Shown here in pieces: positions 47,068 through 57,474 of a DNA stretch of 60,000 nt (position 1 is the first letter of the stretch; each line of letters begins with the position of its first letter). The notes under the pieces were generated by a model. The model did no database searches and was not told where the DNA came from. It was given only the letters and a program-made list of their open reading frames with translations. The stretch comes from Polytrichum commune (taxonomy: Eukaryota; Streptophyta; Polytrichopsida; Polytrichales; Polytrichaceae): contig OX485803.1 in assembly GCA_950295325.1 (NCBI GenBank), positions 16,556,001-16,616,000 on the forward strand, given 5' to 3'. The position numbers and the translations under genes were made by a program.

Positions 47068-48265
47068 CCTAACTTTTCAATTATGGCATGAGATCCTAGT
47101 GTTTCCAAGTCCAACATGTTACATGTTGATATCTTCAGGATTTGTTTTATTCCCTAGAGGTATATTGTATGCATTCCTCTAAAACAATGGGCAATTTCTC
47201 TAAAGTCTCAACCTTCAACCAACTATTTTTTCAAACTCAACAGGGGAGGTTTTTGGGCGTAATCGCACGTGTTCCTAGTTTTTCCAAGTCCAACAAACTA
47301 CATGTTGATATCTTCAGGTTTTGCTTTATTCATTTCAGGTTTATTTTCTAGATTTATCAAAAGTTGATCTGTATGTATTCAAAAGTCTCAAACTTCACTG
47401 CAATTTGTTAAAATCAACCAGGAGGTTTTTGGACATAGTATGTCCCGATCCTAGTGTTCCAAATCCCACAGGTTACATGTTGATATTTTCAAGTTTCGTT
47501 TTTCTCATTTGAGATATATTATGCACAAATTTGGCAAAATTTTGCCAGATTTTTGTTGGGTGAAAGAGGGAGGGGGTGATCAGCCCTCTCTCCTCATTTA
47601 AAGATCATTTGTGGCTTTTGGGCATAGTCGTACTGGATCCTAGTTTTTTCAAGTCCAACATTTTACATGTTGATATGTTCAAGATGTGCTTTATTCACTA
47701 GAGGAATATTGTAGGGATTCATTAGAAATAATGGGTAATTTTGCAAAAGTCTCGACCTTCAACCTGTTAATTTTCCAAACTCAACACCGCTTATTTTCGG
47801 GGATAGTGGTTCTAGATCCCGAGTGTTTCCAAGTCGAACAGATTACATGTTGATATCTTAGGTTTGTTTTATTCATTAGAGTTATATTGTATGCATTTAT
47901 GGAAAATAATGGGCAATTTATCTAAAGTCTCGACCTTCAATCTGTTATTTTTTTCAAACTCAACATGGGAGGTTTTTGGGCATAGTCAAACTTGATCCTA
48001 GTTTTTGCAAGTCCAATAGATTACATGTTGATATCTTCAGGATTTGCTTTACTCACTCAAGGCATATTGTATGCATTCATAAAAAAATAATGGGTAATTT
48101 CTCAAGAGTCTCAACTTTCAACCTGTTATTTTTTCAAATTCAACTAGAGAGGTTTTTGGAGATTGTTACACCTGATCCCAATGTTTTCAAATTCAACTGC
48201 TCACATGTTGATATCTGCAAGATTTTTTTTTATTCATTAGAGGTATATTGTTTGAATTCATAGCA
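47068..48265 (+). repeat. Tandem satellite, ~180-bp monomer, about 6.5 copies
   Basis: The phase mark GAGGTTTTTGGGC recurs at 47246, 47422, 47611 (as GTGGCTTTTGGGC), 47789 (diverged), 47969 and 48149, giving spacings of 176, 189, 178, 180 and 180. Each unit also has GATCCTAGTxTTxxCAAGTC, ACATGTTGATATCTTCAGG, a GxATATTGTATGxATTC core and a CTCxACCTTCAACCTGTTA tail. Copies differ by point changes and small indels, so the array is old. Isolated relatives occur at 1.06 and 35.4 kb. Monomer length is close to nucleosomal satellite size. Confidence 0.85.
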
Positions 48266-48360
48266 TATTATGAACATGTTGTCCAATATTTTTTTGTGAG
48301 TTCAACAAAATTAGTTCTATGGATTTTTAATTGTTTTTCTTTGTCATGTGGATGTTAATT

Positions 48361-50940
48361 TTTAGGTTTTAGAAGACAAGGATTTTAATGCCCGTAGGCT
48401 GAAAAGAATAGATTTTAATTTTATCATTTACCAACTGCGAGTGACCTCACACGCGAAATCGCAATTTTGTGTTCCATTGTGTTGTCTTGTGGTTTTACCG
48501 TTAGTTAGACCAATCCTTGAGGATGATGTTCAATTATAAGAAAGTGAATTTTCCAATGGCTATAGGGATCGTGTGATATATGTGTTAATTGCCAAAAATG
48601 ATGGTTATTCTCTTAATGTTATGGATGAGATAACTAGCTCTTAGGAACCAACATTGGTAACGTGCAAATCGTCGTTTTCAGAATGAATTGGATAAGGATA
48701 AAGATTTGTTTACATTTAAGGATAAAATATTTTATGTTTGGGAGGGTAACCATCAAGGGATAGCATGGCTACGCCACATTGAACACCATCATTCTAATGA
48801 AGAGAATTGGCATTATTTTGCAGATTGTATATTTTTGGACCCCAAAGGCTTAGTTGGGGTACTTCTCGATATTATGAATGATGTCAACCGGTTAGAAACA
48901 ATACATGTACCTCACCATTTTGTTTAATATTTCATTTTGTTTCAAATTGTTTTTAAATATTTGTAAGTTGTGTGCATTTTAGATTTACTGAAAAAGATCA
49001 TATGAAAACCAATTTACCTCACAAGATTCATCGCATACGGATTTTAGTTATTTTGAAGCTTGAAATTTAAAGAGCTTATTTCTTCTAGAGACTATGCAAA
49101 TTGCGTGAAAAAATAAATTAACTATGTGGTACCTTTTGACGATTAATGTGTTTGCAACTTTGGTTTACAAGGTATAAAAAAAAATTTATTCATTTTTATG
49201 TTTGATTCAGTATATATATATGTAATTTCTATTGTTTTATGGTTCTTATTTACAGAGAGAGGTGGTAGCTCTTGCTGATGAGGCATATAGGTTGTACAAA
49301 GAAAATACTCGAATCAAAAAACAATCTCGCGAAAGGAGAGTGGGAGGAAACGACCAAAACTACAGTTGGAATTGTTAGATTGTTTAATTTTTTTAATAAG
49401 TTGCTCGCAGTAGCGGATCCTGCATATAGAGATGATTTCATGGTAGATATATGTTCTTATACAATTTTTTTAAAAATTATTGTAATATGTTTTATTTATT
49501 TTTCGTGAAAAACGCAAACGTCGTTTAAAAGTAATTGTCATCCATTCTCTAAAAAATATGGTCTTAGGAACAACAAGAATAGAAAAATATTTGATTTTAA
49601 GAACATGTGTAAGTGAGGATCATGTGGACCTCGCGCAATATGATAGTTATATGCAAATGACCAAGATATCAACAATGGAAGTATTGCCTCATATCTCTGC
49701 TCAAGTTATGTTGGAAAATACTTATGTTTTTAAGGTTGTCATTGGAACATCTTCTAGAGTGTTGTTGATGACAAACGAATTTGTCAACCAAGTAAGCATT
49801 TTGTTAATATTTATATTTTTTCATATTGTCAGTTTTGAAAGATTTTTAATTGAGGTTTTATTGTAAGCGATATTGTTTATTTGTTGTAGTATGCAATGAT
49901 TTTGATAGTTTGAGAATCACAAATATGTCCAGCGGCACATGCCTACACCAAGGTTTTGATTTGCTAATTGCAGACTTGTCTCAAGGTCTCCTTGTGCCAC
50001 ATATTTTTTCTCCTCATTCGGTTGTTTCCAAATGGAATAAACATAATACCACCAAAATTTAAGCAATATTTGAGTTTGCATTTTTGTTCCTTCACGATAA
50101 CGCATTTATTCTTCTCTTCATTTCAGAATGTAAAGATGTACGTCAAGATGTTTGTACATATTCGGCTACTTATGGCTTTACTTTATTGAAAGATTGGTGG
50201 GGTGTGAATGGCATGAAATTGTGCTATGACATCGATGTTTCTACCACAGTAAGTATAATTTATCTCTTCAACATGATCAAAGGAATTTGAATTTATGCAA
50301 AAATAAATAATATAGTGTTTACTAATATGTGTATATTGTTTGTTTGTAGCAGTCACGCAAATTCTAAATTTTGTTATATTGCCATGAGAAAAATACGCAT
50401 ATGAAAGTACCATTCAACAAAAATATTGAGTTTGAAAAACAAGGTGTATGTGTTGGCGAAGATGATATCTATTTTAACTACACAACTGAGAAAACTCAAC
50501 TAATGATTGATTTTGTGCCTTGGCAAGGAGCTCGTAAAAAAAACATATTATCTTAATGCACATGTTTATTGAGGCTTTATGTAAGCCTGGAGCAGTGGTC
50601 AGTGATGTCATAACTTCTACCAATGGATTTACAATCTTAAAATCTACCATTGACATTTAGTAATTATACCTTGATGATTCAATAGAGTATCTATCATCCA
50701 ATGTATTATAATGCTTATAGAACATATATTGAATATTTTATTTCATTTTATTTCATTTCAAATGCCTCTGTCCACACATGTAGTAAGAGTGGACGCCATC
50801 TTGTTGCTTATGAGGCAGATGATATTATCTTCAATAAAATACTTCAACCGCTTCGCGAGTTCTCATATCAAAATCATGTAGTTGGTCAATCATCACAACC
50901 ACCTTCATTGGAGGAAGAGGTGAACCTCCTTGCAAAATAG
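48361..50940 (+). pseudogene. Decayed gene with ParB-like motif and DNA-methyltransferase-like tail
   Basis: Conserved pieces appear in order. 48368-48530 encodes VLEDKDFNARRLKRIDFNFI. 48688-48926 encodes LFTFKDKIFYVWEGNHQGIA then WLRHIEHHH, where WEGNH matches the GNHR/GQHR box of ParB-like nuclease domains. 50548-50660 encodes MFIEALCKPGAVVSDVITST, and 50785-50915 encodes SGRHLVAYEADDIIFNKILQ then PLRE. The last two resemble motif I and the following helix of N4/N6-type DNA methyltransferases (pG.vvlD...s.g; gR..va.E.d...f). Several stops, frameshifts (for example at the A-run near 50537) and possible introns interrupt it. The architecture recalls bacterial ParB-methylase fusions; similar repeat-borne genes are, as I recall, found in bryophytes. 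No catalytic motif (DPPY/NPPY) is preserved that I can see. Confidence 0.5.
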
Positions 50941-52065
50941 CAAGGAAATCACGTTTGAATACGTGAATTTTGCCCAACCTACTTGAATTTATTGATTTTT
51001 TGTAAACTTGTGTATTGTCAAAGTAACTAACCCTCATTGTGTATATCTAAATGTAGTTTTGGCAAGATGATGGAGCAATTGTCATCTTCTCCCAGGTCGT
51101 TGTTGCTTCCTGTATATGCGGACAACAAACCTCTTGCACAAGCACCCACATCAATACATACACGTCACCCAAAGTTTCGCAAGTTTAATCCCAATGTGGA
51201 GATGTTGTTCCATTTAGAGGCATCAGAGGACAGTGGGGGTGTTCAGATAGTTGAAAATACCATCTACTATATGTTTGATTGGATTTGATTGGATATGGTT
51301 GGTTTGAAATATGAAATGACATTGGATTTGGCATTCTAATAAAACAAAAAAATTAAGGCCACTACTTTGCATTGTTTTTTAATTACCACAACTAGTGGAC
51401 ACTGATTTTATGTGAGCAAATTTCTCTTATTCATAAACGATATGCCCAAATAACTTAGTTTCCTCCCCCCCCCCACTCCAACGCCTCCATCAATTCATTT
51501 CTCAATACTTGGAATGTGTTCGCATTTGTTTTGTCAAATCTAGCAATAACATTAAGATTCATCGTGAAACCCTCATGCCAATCTTGTAGTTATTGATTTT
51601 GAAAATACAATTGTAATAAATTCATTAGGTTTGTTGCATTTTTTTTGCACTCCCCACTTCTAGTATTATAGAGAAATATGCAACTAATTATGCCAAAATA
51701 CCACGGTTATAGGATAATATTGGGTGTAATTTCAAATATTTTTCATCCCTCATTGCTCACCGCTCATCGCTCATATGATAGCACCCCCCTCCCCGCACGA
51801 TCTTCTTTGCAAGATGCATACAAATAACCCATCTACACCAACACCACATTCTGAAGACCAAGGTAAGGTCCGTGGTTCTCAAGAACTCCATCATTGACGT
51901 TGAATGAAAAGCATCCCGATTCGCCGTTGTGTATTTTTAATTTGAAGAAGCACGTTCGACATCAGTGCACGATGGACATCAACAAGAATGACAAAGAGTC
52001 CAAGGGTCACGAGGGGACCGCCATAGAGAGTGAAGTTGCTTCCGAGGTTGTAGTATGAAATTGGA
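50941..52065. other. Intergenic DNA with C-run
   Basis: A frame at 51061-51288 (MMEQLSSSPRSLLLPVYADN and following) may be the last exon of the ParB/methyltransferase-like pseudogene. After it the sequence is AT-rich with a run of C at 51464-51473. The string CATTGCTCACCGCTCATC at 51752 is the reverse complement of one at 40658, indicating a shared dispersed repeat. No gene was recognised. Confidence 0.35.
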
Positions 52066-52814
52066 ATGCGCAACATCGCAAGTATATGTCCAACCACTCG
52101 GGACACGTCATTCCACAACGCTTTGGCAAGAATAACTCAAAATTTTATGAACGGTAAGTATACTTCTTGTTATTGTTTGTTGGACACGTATCTATTTTTG
52201 TATTTGGGTATAGATTTAGAGGATGACTTAGTGACTTATGTAATGCAGGTTGTAATAACTTGTGAACACGATTTGCATAGAAGTAGGTGGGACTATGGTG
52301 AACAATTTTGAGTTTTGTGTACCGTGATGATTATTTGAATTTAGGGTGGGTGGGTGATGTATTGCCGCTAATACAAATTTATGGAAAATTATCTAATCAC
52401 ATGATGGATTGGATTAGAGTTTGGTTCAATCTCCAAATTGAGGACATAAAGAGCAATGTGTGCAATCCTTATCTAATTGGTATGCTCAACTCACATGTGC
52501 GTGGCAAAAAATCGAGTAGTCTAGGGGTCTACATAGAATTCTTGCATGACAAGTACATCGTACTTCCACCGTTGGATATAACAACATTTATAATGTCCTA
52601 CACATGTAGAAAATATTGGAGCGTATATGCGCTAGGGAAACAAGGCTTCTTTCATTTTGACTCCATGTCAAGATTTGGTTTCCACTCCAATATGACTATA
52701 CGCACATCTCTTGCCAAGATGTGGGCCGCAAGGAATGGCTGCACAAAGTGTTCCGAAAAATGGTTGCAAACACAATCTCCACATGTGTGGATGGAATTTT
52801 TTGTGCCCGAGTAG
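52066..52814 (+). pseudogene. Ulp1/C48 peptidase-like fragment, catalytic residues lost
   Basis: The open frame 52308-52814 ends in HDKYIVLPPLDI, CRKYWSVYALGKQGFFHFDS, then RTSLAKMWAARNG and PHVWMEFFVPE. The YWSVYALG..GFFHFDS block corresponds to the HW....DS core of Ulp1-type cysteine peptidases, which are common passengers of plant MULE and other transposons. Here the catalytic His position is Tyr (YW), and the frame stops before the Gln and Cys motifs. An upstream piece (52066-52155) reads MRNIASICPTTRDTSFHNAL and ends at a donor (CGGTAAGT at 52152). It is a truncated transposon passenger. Confidence 0.5.
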
Positions 52815-52915
52815 AATTTTGATTGGGCATGTCATTTTTATGTTATGCGGAACAACATCGACTTCAGGGTTGTCTATCGCGACGTCATGACGGTGTCGTG
52901 CCGTCATGTCGTGTC

Positions 52916-52945
52916 GTGTCGTGACGGACCCCTCCGTCACGACAC
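52916..52945. other. Perfect 13-bp-arm hairpin
   Basis: GTGTCGTGACGGA (52916-52928), loop CCCC, then TCCGTCACGACAC (52933-52945). Just upstream are more CGTCATGACGG/CCGTCATG copies (52880-52910), so the region is a cluster of GTCGTGACGG motifs in both orientations. The role is unknown; it could be an element end. Confidence 0.8.
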
Positions 52946-53112
52946 AATAGGGTCCACGTAGGGTCAACATAGGGTGAATGGACTAGGGTGGGTAAAATAC
53001 TTACCTTCTTGCCAAGATGGCGTCCTATGTGGCAGAAAACGCCGACGTGGATGTGCATATTTCCCTTGCCAAGTAAACCATTTTGCCATTGTGTTTATCA
53101 TTCTGTTAAAAT

Positions 53113-53740
53113 CAAAGTAGAAAAATATGACTAAGGAGGGTGTGGGGCGGACGGGGGCGGACGGGGGAGGGGGGTGGTGCGGACGGCGGAGGGGGGTGGA
53201 GCGGACGGACGGGGGGGGTGGAGCGGACGGACGGGGGGGTGGAGCGGACGGAGGGGAGGGGGTGGAGCGGACGGCCGGGGGGGTGGAGCGGACGGAGGGG
53301 AGGGGGTGGAGCGGACGGAGGGGAGGGGGTGGAGCGGACGGAGGGGGAGGGGGTGGAGCGGACGGGGGAGGGGGTGTGGAGCGGACGGGGGAGGGGTTGG
53401 AGCGGACGGAGGAGGGGGTGGAGCGGACGGGGGCGGGGGGGTGGAGCGGACGGAGGGGGAGGGGGGGGGGAGCGGACGGGGGAGGGGGGTGGAGCGGACG
53501 GGGGAGGGGCGTGGGGCGGACGGACGGGGGTGGAGCGGACGGGGGTGGGGGGTGGAGCGGACGGGGGTGGGGCGTGGGGCGGACGGAGGGGGGTGGGGCG
53601 GATGGGGGAGGGTGGTGGAGCGGACGGGGGAGGGGGGTGGAGCGGACGGGGGGGTGGAGCGGACGGAGGGGGAGGGGGGTTGGGAACGGGGGGGAATGCT
53701 GGAGCGGACGGGGGAACGCGGAGGGGAGCGGGGGGGAGGG
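53113..53740 (+). repeat. G-rich minisatellite, ~23-bp unit, about 26 copies
   Basis: Imperfect units of the type GTGGAGCGGACGGGGGAGGGG run without interruption. The plus strand is almost free of T-rich stop triplets, so all six frames are open for hundreds of bases; the resulting proline- or glycine-rich 'proteins' are artefacts. Multiple runs of four or more G make G-quadruplex formation likely on the plus strand. A related array lies at 57.8-58.1 kb, and both are followed by the same 173-bp sequence. Confidence 0.9.
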
Positions 53741-53912
53741 GAACAGCGTGCAATTGCGGCCATATATTTTCTGGCAGTAGAAATAATATTGCATATTCAT
53801 GTAGAGGACTTCATTACCTATCCATGGATACCAAGAACTCATTTTTTGAACTTCATATGAATTTTTGAGAGCCAAAAAACCGAGACTATGTCCAAACTTC
53901 AAAAAAAAAGTG
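53741..53912 (+). repeat. Direct repeat, copy 1 (partner at 58138-58310)
   Basis: It starts GAACAGCGTGCAATTGCGGC and runs through TATTTTCTGGCAGTAGAAAT, GAGGACTTCATTACC and GAGAGCCAAAAAAC to AAAAAAGTG. It is about 92-95% identical to 58138-58310, same orientation, and likewise directly follows a G-rich minisatellite. The pair encloses the 638-aa kinase-like gene. Confidence 0.88.
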
Positions 53913-54639
53913 TTTCTGAATTATATAAATATAAATATAAGCAATTGTGAAGAGTCCTTGTGAGAGAATACCATTCATAAAATTGCACACCCAATCAAAA
54001 CTTTATTCAATATCAAGTTTACAAATCACGAGTGAATATGAATCAATGTAACTGGATGTGTAGTTTTTATCATCCATATTATGGTTGTATTTCATCCGTT
54101 AACGTTTATAGAGTCAGATTTACAAAGAAGGGAGTACCATTTTGTTAACATTTAACACGTTTAACATTTATAGTGTGCAATATGTGGGGAGTAGAAGAAA
54201 GTTAACATTTAGAGATGTTGAGGATCACGTGTACAACCGATTTAACTATTGCAATATTGTGCTCAACTTTAGTTAACTAGATATAACTATAGTTGACTAC
54301 ATTTTGTGGCATACCAAAATTAGAATAAATATAGGTAACTGCATTTTGGCAAGACATATCACAAACAACTATAGGTAACTTGAACTTAGCACATGGATGT
54401 GATAACAACGATGTGAAAGAACGATGTGGCCTCACGAGAGGCGAGAACCTTGGTTAGCCTCCCATAGACTTCTTCTCGATTATGGAGCAAAAGCCTCATG
54501 GAGTATGAACATTGCACTAAGATCCACAAACCTCATACAATATACAAGTTTTGTATGAAAAAATGATGGCTTTATTTACATCTCCAACGGTTACAAAATT
54601 GGTATGATTCAAAATTGCTGCAAAAAAAATTAAAAAAAT
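53913..54639. other. Non-coding 3' flank of the kinase-like gene
   Basis: AT-rich sequence lies between direct repeat 1 and the stop codon of the minus-strand kinase-like gene. It probably includes that gene's 3' UTR; TTTATT-type strings (as AATAAA on the minus strand, near 54573) could serve as poly(A) signal. GTTAACATTTA and ACTATAGGTAACT/ACTATAGTTGACT variants recur at 54150-54380. Confidence 0.4.
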
Positions 54640-56556
54640 CTATTTTGCAGTGTCACGGAAGCACATTGTCGGGTTAACCATGTTGTATGGAGGGGACTTC
54701 AAAATGTTCACTACGTGTGTGATGGTTGACCTTTCCGCTGGATTGGTCTTCGTCAATGAATCCAATGCTAACTCAAACCGCATATTCAAGCCATTTGGAT
54801 CACTGTTTAGCTGAAACAAGGGGGAAGTCGCATCCCTGGCATAAATCTTCTTTGCCAAAGCACCCACTGAGAAGGACTCCGAGAGAAACGTGTGCCTATG
54901 TTTCCGAGCCATCCTCACCGGAGAGGTGGATGTTCCACGCTGCCCTCGTACATGGAATAATTCTGGACCAGCACAGTTGTATTTTGCTTTGTGCTTGTTC
55001 ATCTCATCCACTGAATCTCTTCCATAGTTGGAGGGTGCGTCTTCACCTCCCCAGGATGCCATGCCCCAATCACACACACCAATGTAAACCGTGTTATCAC
55101 GGTCTTGTGGGAAATGCAGCATGACATTGTTGGGATTAAGGTCATTGTGCAACACGTCATGCTTGTGCACTACATCCACAATGCACATTAGAGCCCATGC
55201 CAAATAAGCTCGATGCCTTCGATATACAACCAACCGTTTCCGTGCTTCAAAGTCTGCCCCAGGCATTTGAAGGATTGTGCGCTCGTGGGTTTCCGGAACG
55301 CTGAAGTCATAGACCCTCATGTTCTTCAAGGAGCCTCCATTCCACCACATCGAATAGGATTCGTATGTTTTCATATTGAGGTATTGTAGCTTGATTACCC
55401 CAGGATGATCTACTGGACACGCCAATGCTTCAATTGAACGCTCCTTTCGGTTCTCCAGACTATTCGTGGCCTTCATGGTCTTCCCAACCCACTCTATCCA
55501 GCTAGGGATGAATGATGCTCCATGAATTGTGACTCTCCGCACCACTCCGAAGGTCCCTTGGAAGATTTCCTTATCCAAAGCTTTGATCTCCGCATTCCTA
55601 GGCAACCATATGACACCCTGCCAGCCCTGAGTGGCAATGTTGTCTGCCATCTGCCTGTCAATAAAAATAGGAAGGTTGCGGGCGGATGTTCCTTTTGCTG
55701 CTATTACGCCTCTTTTCCAATTCTCTAGCTTCATGTACAGCTCGGACTTCCTGCCACTACTATTTCCCTCGCCAGGATGCAGAGCATCATATGCCATTGT
55801 TGGATTGTAGATTGTTTCCCTGGCTTGTTGTTCAATCCAGGTGTCCCAATCGTTCATGCCCCTAGCTTCTTCAAACTCCGGTCCAGCTGTGGCTTCCGTG
55901 AGAATAAGCATCAATTTGTTCCTCACCAACTCTAAACCCTTTGTACCATCATTGAGGTATTTTTTTTCCAAATAAACCATGCTGTTATTTCTAAACCACT
56001 CCAACAGCACGACCCTACAATGGTTTCGAGCCTCATCGATCCGCGGGTCGCGTTTGCCTCTATTTTTCTTTTTCCTCGATTGCGAACCTGATACCGCGGA
56101 CCCCTCCTCCGTTCCTTCTGAAACTGCTGGGCGTTTCTGTCCCCGTCTTTCACCATGCTCCGAACCCTGAGGTACATCATGTGCAGGGCTCTCCGGTCTT
56201 GATGTCTGCCGTGTCGGAGATCGTGGTGGCACGGACTCACCACGAGTGGCTGCATTTATATCTGTGGAACTGCCTGAGTTTGGTCCCCTTCCTGTTCTCC
56301 CTCTAAGGCCACTGTTTCCCCGACTCCCACGTGTTCCACGGCTTCCACGTGTTTGGTTGCCTCCTGAATGACCAACAACAAAGAACTCTTCGCCAAACCG
56401 AAAAGGATCTGGACGTGGGGGACGGGCTGCAGTACTTCCACTTCCGGCATCGCTTCCCGTACCCTCTCCAGTATACGCAGATGGAGTGCGTTGGAGCCAA
56501 GCACGGTGCACCCTCGTATCCTCATCTTGGTAAGGAGCAATGTCCTCCCCCTCCAT
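54640..56556 (-). CDS. Kinase-like protein with HND/DWG motifs, intact 638-aa frame
   Basis: The frame starts at ATG 56556 and ends at a stop at 54640 without introns. Residues 1-170 are Gly/Ser/Arg-rich and disordered, with a basic NLS-like stretch (SRKKKNRGKRDPR). The kinase-like domain holds QGTFGVV (G334, G337), K359 in WVGKTMK, HNDLNPNNV (H470-N-D472), CDWGMAS (D496; DFG is DWG), AGPELF (APE-like), SFSVGALAKKIY (helix F) and NPAERSTITHVV. The catalytic and metal-binding Asp residues are present, but the Arg of HRD is Asn, which suggests a kinase that does not need activation-loop phosphorylation. Repeat-rich genomes of non-seed plants carry expanded families like this (recollection). It lies between two direct repeats, so it may be a mobile or amplified gene rather than an ordinary host gene. 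Substrate unknown. Confidence 0.78.
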   Translation of the reverse strand: MEGEDIAPYQDEDTRVHRAWLQRTPSAYTGEGTGSDAGSGSTAARPPRPDPFRFGEEFFVVGHSGGNQTRGSRGTRGSRGNSGLRGRTGRGPNSGSSTDINAATRGESVPPRSPTRQTSRPESPAHDVPQGSEHGERRGQKRPAVSEGTEEGSAVSGSQSRKKKNRGKRDPRIDEARNHCRVVLLEWFRNNSMVYLEKKYLNDGTKGLELVRNKLMLILTEATAGPEFEEARGMNDWDTWIEQQARETIYNPTMAYDALHPGEGNSSGRKSELYMKLENWKRGVIAAKGTSARNLPIFIDRQMADNIATQGWQGVIWLPRNAEIKALDKEIFQGTFGVVRRVTIHGASFIPSWIEWVGKTMKATNSLENRKERSIEALACPVDHPGVIKLQYLNMKTYESYSMWWNGGSLKNMRVYDFSVPETHERTILQMPGADFEARKRLVVYRRHRAYLAWALMCIVDVVHKHDVLHNDLNPNNVMLHFPQDRDNTVYIGVCDWGMASWGGEDAPSNYGRDSVDEMNKHKAKYNCAGPELFHVRGQRGTSTSPVRMARKHRHTFLSESFSVGALAKKIYARDATSPLFQLNSDPNGLNMRFELALDSLTKTNPAERSTITHVVNILKSPPYNMVNPTMCFRDTAK

Positions 56557-57450
56557 CGTGAAAAAAACCGCGTGAGTGAGTGAATGTAGAAATCAGCAAG
56601 TGAATCTGGAAAAAAAATTGCGAGGGTTCCCCCACAATTTGCCCTGCCCTCCCAAACCCCCTGAGACCCGCGCGGTGCCGCTGTCCTTGGGACGGCAACA
56701 AGGTCTCGGGTCCCTTTGTGGTGGGAGGAGAGGAAAGTGAGGGGAACTAAAGCCCCACGACTTTATATAGGCAATGTCGCAACCCTTGCTAGCCCCCCCT
56801 TGACCATCTTGCCAATTTTCAATTCTAGCAAAGGTTACAAGTGGCTAACCCTTCGCATACCGCCATGCTAATGGTTAGCTCCTCTAACCCCGGACCAATA
56901 GTTCATAGGAGGGAACCAACCCTCCTACTTTGCTTTCGGGACTCACCCCTTAATCGGTAACCCATTTCCCCAATGTGGACTTCCATCCATGGAAGTCCAA
57001 TCCTATGTTGATCATCGCGTTGCCGGAGCAACACTACAACAACCCGAACCATACTAGGCAACTATGGCCTCACAATAGGCCAAATCCCATGGAGGCCTTG
57101 CCGTTCGGCCTCGGGTGGGTGAGGCCACACCACCTCACCCATATAAGCCTCTAGGACTTCACGCGGGGCCCCTACCCCACCGTCAACCAACCTCTTGTCT
57201 CTCTACCAAGAGTTGGGGCCAAGTGGACATTTTCCTTTAGCTGCTGGGCCTAGAACCCCCCAGCAGCTTCAGACCATCATAACTTCCTTGTATGATGTCT
57301 GATCATAATAACCAACCACTCCATCTTCATCTACGTTTCACGTAGATGCCGATGGACTCCTCACTTGTCCCATTTGGGCAAGTTATGAGGACGTTATGCC
57401 TCTTTGAACCTTGGCAGTCCCGGGAGTCACTCCCAGGCACTGCTGCACCA
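56557..57450 (-). promoter_or_regulatory. Upstream region of the kinase-like gene, GC-rich with hairpins
   Basis: Reading towards the gene on the minus strand, CCTATATAAAGTC lies at 56772-56760 (plus: GACTTTATATAGG), a good TATA box about 205 nt before the ATG. Further upstream are inverted pairs GGGTGAGGCC/GGCCTCxxGTGGG near 57114-57150 and AGCTGCTGGG/CCCAGCAGCT (57239-57268). The TATA position fits a promoter for the minus-strand gene. Function is inferred from position. Confidence 0.55.
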
Positions 57451-57474
57451 GGGCGCTGTCCCGGGACAGCGCCC
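57451..57474. other. Perfect 24-bp palindrome
   Basis: GGGCGCTGTCCC is followed immediately by its exact reverse complement GGGACAGCGCCC. A second hairpin, ATGAGCTA-CGCA-TAGCTCAT, lies at 57549-57568. Both are in the GC-rich block between the kinase-like gene and the second minisatellite. Confidence 0.9.

Noticed and set aside
52964-53902. Very long proline/serine-rich or glycine-rich open frames on both strands
   Set aside because: They lie over the G-rich minisatellite, are open in all frames because the unit lacks stop triplets, and show no domain or start context.
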